Shown one piece after another: positions 57,060 through 64,000 of a DNA stretch of 64,000 nt. Made by a program: the position numbers and the translations under genes. The notes below the pieces were generated by a model. The model searched no databases and was not told the DNA's origin. It was given only the letters and a program-made list of their open reading frames with translations. Position 1 is the stretch's first letter, and every line of letters starts with the position of its first letter. The stretch is taken from assembly GCF_024362345.1 (NCBI RefSeq), contig NZ_CP101505.1:2873501-2937500 (forward strand), written 5' to 3'. Origin of the DNA: Polaribacter dokdonensis (GTDB taxonomy: Bacteria; Bacteroidota; Bacteroidia; Flavobacteriales; Flavobacteriaceae).

Positions 57060-57740
57060 TTATGGAGTAGAACTAGATACTTCTAGAATCTTACCATTAT
57101 AAAATTTATTACCTGTTAATGAAAAATTGTAAATATAATCTGCCATTTCTTTTGCAGATAATGGTGCTTTATAATCAGGGAAAGCCTCTTCTAACATTTC
57201 TGTTTGTACGGCTCCAAGTGCCAAAACATTAAATGCAATTCCAGTATCTTTATATTCCTCTGCTAATAACTCAGATAAGGTAATAACTGCGCCTTTTGCA
57301 GAGCTATATGCAGCTAAGCCAGGAAACTTCATGCTACCTTGTACACCACCCATAGAACTTATGGTAACTACGTGGCTATTTTGTTTCAAAAACGGAATCA
57401 TTGCTTTGGTTAATTCAGCTACCCCAAAAACATTAACTTTGTATACTTCTAAAAAATCATCAGTAGAAAGTTCTGTAAATGGTTTATTAATCAATTTACC
57501 TGCATTATTAATTAAAATATCTACATTTTTCCAGTTCTCATTTACAAATGAAGTAACTTTTTGAATATCTGATTCAACTCCCAAATCAACAGAAAGAGTT
57601 GTAATATTTTTATGATTTAGATCTTTTAAAGGTTTATCATTTCTAGATAACGCAAGCACCTTACAATCATTATTGGCAAATTGTTGAGCCAGCTCAAAAC
57701 CAATTCCTCTACTTGTACCTGTTATAACAACATTCTTCAT
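57060..57740 (-). CDS. SDR family oxidoreductase
   Basis: 226 residues, classical short-chain dehydrogenase: nucleotide motif TGTSRGIG (7-14), NNAG (78-81), catalytic Ser about 129, Tyr145 and Lys149 (YSSAK). Substrate not predictable. Upstream gene of the SDR-sprT pair; divergent from the amidohydrolase. Confidence 0.92.
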   Translation of the reverse strand: MKNVVITGTSRGIGFELAQQFANNDCKVLALSRNDKPLKDLNHKNITTLSVDLGVESDIQKVTSFVNENWKNVDILINNAGKLINKPFTELSTDDFLEVYKVNVFGVAELTKAMIPFLKQNSHVVTISSMGGVQGSMKFPGLAAYSSAKGAVITLSELLAEEYKDTGIAFNVLALGAVQTEMLEEAFPDYKAPLSAKEMADYIYNFSLTGNKFYNGKILEVSSSTP

Positions 57741-57811
57741 TATCGCTTCATATTTATAATTAATAGCAAATTACTTATTTTTTCATACATTTAAGAATTA
57801 AATTAAGATAA

Positions 57812-59104
57812 ATGAAGAAATTATTTCTAATCGTTTTTACGATTTTAATTGCACAAACTATTTCAGCACAAACTATTTCAGCACAAACTAGCTATATTTT
57901 ATGTGGTAAATTGATAGATACCAAGTCTGGAAAAATATATAAAGAAAAAACTATTGTAGTAAAAGATAACAAAATTACAGCAGTAAAAGATGGGTATATC
58001 ACGCCTAAAAATGCCAATTTAATTGATCTAAGAGATAAGGTTGTTATGCCAGGATTGATAGATATGCACGTGCATTTAGAAATGGAGTATGATGATAAAA
58101 CTAGGATCAATAAATATATTTTAGATGAGGCAGATGTTGCTTATAATTCCGTGAAATTTGCAGAAACAACATTAAAAAATGGTTTTACGACTGTTAGAGA
58201 TTTAGGAGGTTCAGGTGTAAATATATCGCTAAGAAATGCAATTAATGCAGGTAAAATTCCTGGCCCACGTGTTTTTACAGCAGGTAAGTCTTTGGCAACA
58301 ACAGGTGGTCATGCAGATCCAACAAATGGTAGTAGTAGAGTTTTAATTGGCAATCCAGGACCTAAGGAAGGTGTTGTAAACTCTGTAGAAGATGGTAGAA
58401 AAGCAGTTAGACAACGTTATAAAAACGGAGCAGATTGTATTAAAATTACAGCTACTGGTGGAGTGTTGAGTGTAGCTAAATCAGGAGATAATCCTCAATT
58501 TACGATTGAAGAAATTAAAGCAATTTGTGAAATGGCTAAAGATTATGGAATGCATGTAGCTGCACATGCACATGGAGATGAAGGTATGCAAAGAGCTATA
58601 ATTGGAGGAGTTAAAACTATTGAGCATGGAACATACATGAGCGAAGAAACTATGAACTTAATGATAAAATACGATGCCTATTTAGTGCCAACAATTACAG
58701 CAGGTAAAGAGGTTGCTGAAAAAGCAAAAATAGATGGGTTTTATCCAGATATTGTAGTGCCAAAGGCTTTAGCTGTTGGGCCTCAAATACAAGGTACCTT
58801 TGGTAGAGCTTATAAAAAAGGTGTAGGTATTGCTTTTGGTACAGATGCAGGTGTTTTTAAACATGGTGTAAATGGTAAAGAATTTGGTTTTATGGTAGAA
58901 GGTGGTATGCCAGCAATGGAAACTATTCAAGCAGCTACAATTACAAATGCAATGATTTTAAAAATGTCTAACGAAATTGGTCAGATTGCAGAAGGATTTT
59001 TTGCAGATATAATTGCTGTGAATGATGATCCTACAGAAAAAATTGCAACAATGGAAAACGTGGTTTTTGTAATGAAAAATGGAATTGTTTATAAAAATAA
59101 ATAG
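57812..59104 (+). CDS. Exported amidohydrolase (imidazolonepropionase-like)
   Basis: 430 residues with a signal peptide. Metal-dependent hydrolase barrel: HVH at 86-88, carboxylated-Lys site ADCIKITATGG, AAHAHG, EHGTYMS and FGTDAGV. Related proteins cleave prolyl dipeptides or imides; substrate unknown. The signal-peptide cleavage region is duplicated (ISAQT repeated) by a 15-bp tandem repeat. Confidence 0.9.
   Translation: MKKLFLIVFTILIAQTISAQTISAQTSYILCGKLIDTKSGKIYKEKTIVVKDNKITAVKDGYITPKNANLIDLRDKVVMPGLIDMHVHLEMEYDDKTRINKYILDEADVAYNSVKFAETTLKNGFTTVRDLGGSGVNISLRNAINAGKIPGPRVFTAGKSLATTGGHADPTNGSSRVLIGNPGPKEGVVNSVEDGRKAVRQRYKNGADCIKITATGGVLSVAKSGDNPQFTIEEIKAICEMAKDYGMHVAAHAHGDEGMQRAIIGGVKTIEHGTYMSEETMNLMIKYDAYLVPTITAGKEVAEKAKIDGFYPDIVVPKALAVGPQIQGTFGRAYKKGVGIAFGTDAGVFKHGVNGKEFGFMVEGGMPAMETIQAATITNAMILKMSNEIGQIAEGFFADIIAVNDDPTEKIATMENVVFVMKNGIVYKNK
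57851..57890 (+). repeat. 15-bp tandem repeat in the signal peptide
   Basis: Unit GCACAAACTATTTCA occurs twice in full (57851-57865, 57866-57880) plus 10 bases of a third. It is in frame and encodes repeated AQTIS, giving several possible signal-peptidase sites. Confidence 0.9.
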
Positions 59105-59133
59105 TTAACATCTTTAAGTTGAGAATAATTATC

Positions 59134-59141
59134 TATATTTG
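59134..59141 (+). promoter_or_regulatory. Promoter of the small membrane protein gene, -7 box
   Basis: TATATTTG, perfect -7 box, 43 nt before the ATG. Confidence 0.6.
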
Positions 59142-59184
59142 AACTAAGTAGATAATTTCCCCCAAGAAATATTTATACATTATA

Positions 59185-59391
59185 ATGAATAGAAAATATT
59201 TAAACATTTTCTGGGCTTTTCTAGGGATAATAATCATTCTGAACGAATTCGTAATTGGTAAAATTGAATTCGTAGCTCTAAGTCAAATTAAATTTGGATC
59301 TTGGGTATTTATCTTGCTTTGGTCTACAATTGCAATCAAAAACTTATATTCTTACTTTTCTGGCAAAACCACAGTAGCCAACAAGAAGTAA
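59185..59391 (+). CDS. Small membrane protein
   Basis: 68 residues with two predicted helices (about 5-22 and 38-58: SWVFILLWSTIAIKNLY) and a basic tail. I recognise no family. Its own promoter box and a clean start support it being real. The 3' end faces the convergent beta-helix gene. Confidence 0.6.
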   Translation: MNRKYLNIFWAFLGIIIILNEFVIGKIEFVALSQIKFGSWVFILLWSTIAIKNLYSYFSGKTTVANKK

Positions 59392-59436
59392 TTCTTCCAT
59401 AGTGATTTTTTTCTTTTAAATGTTTATGATTTTATC

Positions 59437-60939
59437 TTAAAAAATAATATGCTGATATGCGCCTATTGCAGGATTGGTTGTTCTGTCTACTCCTAATAAA
59501 TCCTGTGTAAATGGAGTTGGAATAGCATTACTTCTAGCACTAGAATTTTCACCGATAATAAAGTCTTCATTTTGGTTGTTTCTAAAATCAGCAGTGCCAT
59601 TTAAAATTATGTTTTGGTAATTTGGATTATTAAAATCCATTTCTGCATTACCATCAAAAGAATTGTTAGAGTCATTGAATGAAATTAGACAATTTTGAAT
59701 GCTGTAATTAAAAGCACTTCCATCCACTTTATCAAGTAAGAATTCAATATTGTTATTTCCATCAAAAATACAATTGGTAAAATTTGCTGCATTTAAATCT
59801 CTGGTAGCTGTGGTTTCATTTCCATTGGCATCAATAAAAACAAAGAAATTGTTTACTAAAACTGCTGGTAATTGCCTTATGCCATTATTCCAAAAATTTG
59901 CAAATGTAGAATGTGTAAAATTATAAGTACCACCAACTGTGGCAGCTAATGATGCTTGACCTGCAGAACCTACAACTATATTATGTGCTTCAATATTGGT
60001 TTCTCTAGCCAAAATTCCAAAATTGGAATTGTTGTAAATTTCTGAGTTTTCTAGTTTTAGAGTAGGTGAGGTGTCTGAACCTAAACTATCAATTAAAATA
60101 CCTATAATTCCATTTCTTATTTGAGCGTGCTTAATTTCGTTGTTTTTGCTTCCTGCACGCATCCAAATGGTTCCCCATTGACCAGGAACTTTACTAAAAC
60201 TGTTTTCTAAACGATCTCCTTGAAAAGTAACCTTTTCACTAAGTGTACCATTTACTTGTAATGTTGCTTCTTTATCTATAATTAAACCAGAATTAGTATG
60301 AAAGTAAATTTGCGAACCAGCATTTATAGTTAGTGTTTTATTTGCAGAAACAGCTGCATAACCATAAATAACAGTTGGTTTTGTATTTGTTATTGTAAGT
60401 TCTGAGTCTTCTAAAAATCGACCTTTAATGGTGGTTGCTTGGCCATCCAAAGTTAGGCTATCAATCTTCATTGATAAAGGATCTTTACCAGGAAATATAA
60501 AGTTGGCATCTTGTACCAAAGTTACTAAATCTACATCTTGTTGATTTGTTCCAGTATCAAACAAAATACGATCTGTATATAATGGATTTGTTATAGAGCT
60601 AGCATCAATGGTAGTTTCTACGAAAACAAATATGCTATCTTCTGCAAGAATATCTATGTTGTTAAATTCTTTGCCAGGAATACCATCTACATTTAATCTG
60701 TAGTTAGAAGAGGTTCCGTTTTCTAGTGCAATTCTAGGTATTGTAATAGCATTATTTCCTCTATTGTAAACTTTTAAGTTATAAGTTGCAGAACCAATAT
60801 TAGTGAAAACTGTATCTAAAAAAACAGTGTCTTTAGAAAATTCTAAACTGCCAAAATTGGGTATGGTAGAAAAATCTTTTCTACAAGAACTAACTGTAAT
60901 TAAAGCAACACAAATTAGAAAAGAAATAAAATAACGCAT
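59437..60939 (-). CDS. Beta-helix lipoprotein
   Basis: 500 residues with a lipoprotein signal (LITVSSCRKDFST, Cys19). Residues about 30-130 have an ASH-like look (SATYNLKVYNRGNN). About 190-430 form a right-handed parallel beta-helix with repeating turns such as IRNGIIGILIDS and LENSEIYNNSNFGI. The C-terminus ends in a short T-rich segment (LLGVDRTTNPAIGAYQH) typical of such proteins. Surface role likely; substrate unknown. 44 nt after the cyclotransferase gene. Confidence 0.8.
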   Translation of the reverse strand: MRYFISFLICVALITVSSCRKDFSTIPNFGSLEFSKDTVFLDTVFTNIGSATYNLKVYNRGNNAITIPRIALENGTSSNYRLNVDGIPGKEFNNIDILAEDSIFVFVETTIDASSITNPLYTDRILFDTGTNQQDVDLVTLVQDANFIFPGKDPLSMKIDSLTLDGQATTIKGRFLEDSELTITNTKPTVIYGYAAVSANKTLTINAGSQIYFHTNSGLIIDKEATLQVNGTLSEKVTFQGDRLENSFSKVPGQWGTIWMRAGSKNNEIKHAQIRNGIIGILIDSLGSDTSPTLKLENSEIYNNSNFGILARETNIEAHNIVVGSAGQASLAATVGGTYNFTHSTFANFWNNGIRQLPAVLVNNFFVFIDANGNETTATRDLNAANFTNCIFDGNNNIEFLLDKVDGSAFNYSIQNCLISFNDSNNSFDGNAEMDFNNPNYQNIILNGTADFRNNQNEDFIIGENSSARSNAIPTPFTQDLLGVDRTTNPAIGAYQHIIF

Positions 60940-60983
60940 AAATCAGTTTTGTATAAAAATAGAACTTTTAAATGATTGATTTA

Positions 60984-62018
60984 TTATTTTTTGGTCAATT
61001 TGATTTCATATAAATTACCCCAATTTTTACCAGTTACAAAGAGTCTGTCATTTTTGTTATCATAGGCAATACCATTTAAGACTTCATCACCCTCCACAAG
61101 CTTTTGAGTTTTTTTCATCTCAGTTTCTAATCCTTTTAAATTAATTAGCCCTTCTACAACTCCATTATTAGGATTAATAATTGCTATAATTGGTTTTTGG
61201 TAATAGTTAGCATACAATTTACCTTTAATTAATTCTAACTCATTTAATTGTTTCAAAGCTCTATCATGTGAATAAGCTTGTATTGCTCTTTTTTCTTTTT
61301 GAGTTTCTTTGTCTAAGAACCAAATTTTATTGGTTCCATCAGATTTTATTAATTCAGTTTCATTTTGAGTTAAGCCCCAACCTTCTTTGCTTTGGTTGTA
61401 GCTAAACTCGCTAATTTGTTTAAAACTATTCAGATCGTAAACAAAACCTTTGTTATTTTGCCAAGTTAACCAAATGATTTTATTATTTACAATGGTCATT
61501 CCCTCACCAAAATATTTTTCATCTAAATCGGCTTTTTGCAATACTTTGCCAGTCTTTATTTCTACCTTTCTTAAAGTAGATTGACCTCTTCTACCTGTAG
61601 TTTCGTACAAGAAGCCATCAAAATATTCTAAACCCTGGGTATATGCTTTTTTATCATGAGGATAAGTATTTACTATTTCATAACCATATATAATTGGTTT
61701 AGAATTTGCAAAAACTTCAAATGAATTATTTACCTTTTTCGTTTTACCAGGTATAAATGCCAAAGCAGATACTTGGTGCTTACCTAAGCCAAAATCTGCA
61801 GTATTTATAGTTAAAGAATTACCATTTGCTTCAATTTCTTTACCATCTATGTAGTACTGAACTTTGTCTATTGGTTTGTTGTTCTTTTCATTTAAAGTTA
61901 TTGTAATTTCTTTATTTAAAATTGTTTTGTTGTCTACTTTTAATTTTAAATTATAAGTATCATCACAACTAGTGAATAATAGAACAATAAGTGAGGCTAA
62001 AATGGCTAACTTTTTCAT
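60984..62018 (-). CDS. Glutaminyl-peptide cyclotransferase-like lipoprotein
   Basis: 344 residues with a lipoprotein signal (LIVLLFTSCDDTYN). The C-terminal five-bladed propeller matches bacterial/plant-type glutaminyl cyclase (AYTQGLEYFDGFLYETTGRRGQS; EGWGLTQNETELIKSDGT), and a small Ig-like domain (about 20-110) precedes it. The family converts N-terminal Gln to pyroglutamate. T9SS cargo in Bacteroidota often have pyroglutamate, making a periplasmic role plausible. Confidence 0.9.
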   Translation of the reverse strand: MKKLAILASLIVLLFTSCDDTYNLKLKVDNKTILNKEITITLNEKNNKPIDKVQYYIDGKEIEANGNSLTINTADFGLGKHQVSALAFIPGKTKKVNNSFEVFANSKPIIYGYEIVNTYPHDKKAYTQGLEYFDGFLYETTGRRGQSTLRKVEIKTGKVLQKADLDEKYFGEGMTIVNNKIIWLTWQNNKGFVYDLNSFKQISEFSYNQSKEGWGLTQNETELIKSDGTNKIWFLDKETQKEKRAIQAYSHDRALKQLNELELIKGKLYANYYQKPIIAIINPNNGVVEGLINLKGLETEMKKTQKLVEGDEVLNGIAYDNKNDRLFVTGKNWGNLYEIKLTKK

Positions 62019-62120
62019 TTTTTATAGATTGTAATTCTTGCTTTAATTAATTTTATGCGATTAATTTGCAAAGGTTTAGATGTAATTTGATTGTAATTGT
62101 AAATAAAAGTAATTTATTTA

Positions 62121-62150
62121 TTTGTATATTAAAAAATATCGTTAAATTTG
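62121..62150 (+). promoter_or_regulatory. rpmE2 promoter
   Basis: TTTG (62121-62124), 18-nt spacer, TAAATTTG (62143-62150). Confidence 0.82.
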
Positions 62151-62246
62151 CATCCTCAAAATAGCAAAATCTGTTTTGATATTTAGAATGAAACTTTACC
62201 AACTTTATTCTGCAAACATAACATTTAAGAATTAAAATATTATAAA
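62151..62246 (+). promoter_or_regulatory. 5' leader of rpmE2 with small hairpin
   Basis: About 90 nt untranslated. TCAAAA (62156-62161) and TTTTGA (62174-62179) form a 6-bp hairpin near the transcript start. L31 leaders are known in other phyla, so this is a candidate only. Confidence 0.35.
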
Positions 62247-62498
62247 ATGAAAAAAGGAATTCATCCAGAAAATTATAGAATGGTAGCTTTTAAAGACATG
62301 TCTAATGAAGATGTTTTTTTAACACGTTCTACTGTAGACACTAAAGAAACTTTAGAAGTTGATGGTGTTGAGTATCCTTTAGTAAAATTAGAGATTTCTA
62401 GAACTTCTCACCCATTTTACACTGGTAAATCTAAACTTATTGATGCTGCAGGACGTATTGATAAATTTAAAAACAAATACAAGAAATTCAAAAAGTAA
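62247..62498 (+). CDS. rpmE2: 50S ribosomal protein L31 type B
   Basis: 83 residues. The zinc-free type B form: no CxxC, with [18 protein letters not shown] and [19 protein letters not shown]. Bridges the subunits. Monocistronic between its own promoter and a strong terminator. Confidence 0.97.
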   Translation: MKKGIHPENYRMVAFKDMSNEDVFLTRSTVDTKETLEVDGVEYPLVKLEISRTSHPFYTGKSKLIDAAGRIDKFKNKYKKFKK

Positions 62499-62524
62499 GC
62501 TTTTTAGAATTCTTAAAAATATAG

Positions 62525-62556
62525 AAACTCCAACATTAATTTGTTGGAGTTTTTTT
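62525..62556 (+). terminator. Terminator of rpmE2
   Basis: An 11-bp stem (AAACTCCAACA) with a 6-nt loop and a T-run, 26 nt after the rpmE2 stop. Confidence 0.92.
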
Positions 62557-62647
62557 GTGCTCTAAGACATATTTTATTAATCCACATCAGATTGTGGTTT
62601 CCAAGTGAGCGTTTAAAGTATTATTTTTACTACACCAAATTTTAACT

Positions 62648-64000
62648 ATGAAAAAAACAATACTAACCACGTTCGCTTTACTTACTATTTCTACTGGAAT
62701 ATTGCTATATTTTGTAAGGGAAGCAGGCAGTGTAATTTTGTTCTCTATTTGTTTAATGCTTTTTATTATGGCTATTTATGATTCTTTACAGCGTAAACAT
62801 TCGTTGTTAAGATCTTTTCCATTGGTAGCTAGATTACGTTGGGTTTTTGAAGAGGAAAGAGAAAAGATTAGGCAATATTTTATAGAGAATGATTTAAATG
62901 GAACACCTCTAAGTAGAGAACAAAGAAGTTTAGTGTATCAAAGAGCTAAAAAGCAAACTGAAACAATACCTTTTGGTACGCAACATAATTTGTATAATGA
63001 TGGTTATGAGTTTGTAAAACATTCATTGTTTCCAAAAGACCATCATGATGTTATTGGAGATAGAATTGTTTATGGTTCAGATAAATGTTCTCAAAAATTA
63101 GAAACTTCGATTTTAGGAATTTCTGCTATGTCTTTTGGCTCATTAAGTAAGAATGCCATTTTAGCTTTAAATCAAGGAGCAAAAATGGGAGGTTTCACAC
63201 ATAATACTGGTGAAGGTGGAGTGTCTCCTTACCATTTACAGGGAGGAGATTTGGTTTTTCAAGTAGGTACAGGTTACTTTGGTGCAGGTAAAACAAATGA
63301 TGGGGGTAAAAGAGTTTTTGATGCAGAAATATTTCAAGAAAATGCTAATAAGACAGAGGTAAAAATGATAGAGATAAAACTATCTCAAGGAGCAAAGCCA
63401 GGTCATGGAGGTATTTTACCAGCAAAGAAAAACACAAAAGAGATTGCAGAAATTCGAGTAGTAGAAGAAGGTACAGATGTTTTATCACCTCCTTCACATT
63501 CTGCTTTTTCTAATTTTAAAGAAATGGTTTCTTTTTTACAACAAGTGAGAGAATTATCTGGAGGAAAACCTATAGGTATAAAATTATGTGTAGGAAATAA
63601 TGAAGAAATTGAAGAAATGATAGCAACATTTTCTAAGCTTAATAACTATCCTGATTATATTGCAGTTGATGGAGGTGAAGGAGGTACAGGAGCTGCACCT
63701 TTAGAATTCACCAATTACATAGGTACACCATTGTTAGAAGGTCTGTTATTTATGAATAGAACCTTAGAAAAATATAATTTAAGAAATCAAATAAAAATAA
63801 TTGCAAGTGGTAAAGCTATGAATGCTTTTGATGTAGTTCGATTATTAGCTTTAGGAGCAGATGCTGTTGGTATGGCTCGTAGTTTTATGCTAAGTTTAGG
63901 TTGTATACAAGCCAGAGAGTGTAACATGGATACCTGTCCTGTTGGAGTAGCTACACAAGATGAAGACTTAAATAAAGCATTAGTAGTAGCTAAGAAAAAC
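62648..64000 (+). CDS. FMN-binding glutamate-synthase-family protein (3' end outside window)
   Basis: Open for 451 codons to the edge. An N-terminal pair of membrane segments (about 5-45) precedes a glutamate synthase central/FMN domain: GGFTHNTGEGGVSPYH, PGHGGILPAKK, GEGGTGAAP and ASGKAMNAFDVVRLLALGADAVG. A 3Fe-4S-type Cys set is visible (Cys419, Cys425, Cys430). These membrane-anchored GltS-like proteins lack the glutaminase domain, so the reaction is uncertain. About 90 nt upstream contain a CCACA-N6-TGTGG inverted repeat (62582-62597). Confidence 0.92.
   Translation, partial: MKKTILTTFALLTISTGILLYFVREAGSVILFSICLMLFIMAIYDSLQRKHSLLRSFPLVARLRWVFEEEREKIRQYFIENDLNGTPLSREQRSLVYQRAKKQTETIPFGTQHNLYNDGYEFVKHSLFPKDHHDVIGDRIVYGSDKCSQKLETSILGISAMSFGSLSKNAILALNQGAKMGGFTHNTGEGGVSPYHLQGGDLVFQVGTGYFGAGKTNDGGKRVFDAEIFQENANKTEVKMIEIKLSQGAKPGHGGILPAKKNTKEIAEIRVVEEGTDVLSPPSHSAFSNFKEMVSFLQQVRELSGGKPIGIKLCVGNNEEIEEMIATFSKLNNYPDYIAVDGGEGGTGAAPLEFTNYIGTPLLEGLLFMNRTLEKYNLRNQIKIIASGKAMNAFDVVRLLALGADAVGMARSFMLSLGCIQARECNMDTCPVGVATQDEDLNKALVVAKKN

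Overview
The window reads as a chromosomal segment of a marine Bacteroidota, most likely a Flavobacteriaceae member close to Polaribacter or Tenacibaculum. The evidence is a strongly AT-rich sequence, SusC/SusD genes, a type IX secretion C-terminal sorting domain, a PafA phosphatase, a DUF5723 barrel and many short lipoprotein signals. Promoters are of the Bacteroidetes type (TTTG about 19 nt upstream of TAnnTTTG). The genus is an inference from gene content. No rRNA, insertion sequence, phage or CRISPR was seen.

Layout. 1-4.4 kb: the first 362 codons of a secreted protein running off the left edge, then a trkA-trkH potassium uptake operon. 4.5-10.3 kb: radC and a small surface-glycan set in which a DUF7033/polysaccharide deacetylase-like gene and a FemAB/GNAT-like gene face a flippase and an asparagine-synthase-like gene. 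10.4-16.5 kb: a YjjG nucleotidase, a three-gene envelope module (lipoprotein, DUF5723 barrel, periplasmic protein), rarA, a rhomboid protease and rlmB. 16.6-24.2 kb: a SusC/SusD nutrient-uptake operon with a third lipoprotein, then an Omp85-like barrel. 24.3-41.8 kb: the str, S10, spc and alpha ribosomal clusters in nearly continuous order from rpsL to rplQ, including secY, infA and a 38-codon rpmJ. 41.9-46.1 kb: carA, eno and gltA, each ended by a hairpin terminator. 46.1-49.8 kb: two arginine-deiminase-fold hydrolases around a fasciclin lipoprotein, and a PrsW protease. 49.8-54.3 kb: pafA with a T9SS cargo gene, MlaE/MlaF-type ABC genes and tRNA-Lys(UUU). 54.4-64 kb: CIA30 and DUF389 proteins, SprT-like, SDR, amidohydrolase, a beta-helix lipoprotein, glutaminyl cyclotransferase, L31 type B and the first 451 codons of a glutamate-synthase-like FMN protein.

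Working together. The central part is the translation and secretion core. It is split by two spots where a hairpin terminator and a perfect -7 promoter box share the same few dozen bases (before rplC and before rpsH), each followed by a structured leader. The flanks are mostly envelope functions: TonB-dependent uptake, surface glycan building, secreted phosphatase, lipid transport and potassium homeostasis. The most unusual signals are regulatory: a possible H-type pseudoknot in the rplC leader, a promoter-to-terminator unit of about 65 nt before eno, and stem-loops in the susD-lipoprotein gap and before rpoA. Several starts had to be revised (trkA, susC, eno, rarA), and three genes appear to use non-ATG starts (rlmB TTG, the mlaE-like gene GTG, the asparagine-synthase-like gene TTG).
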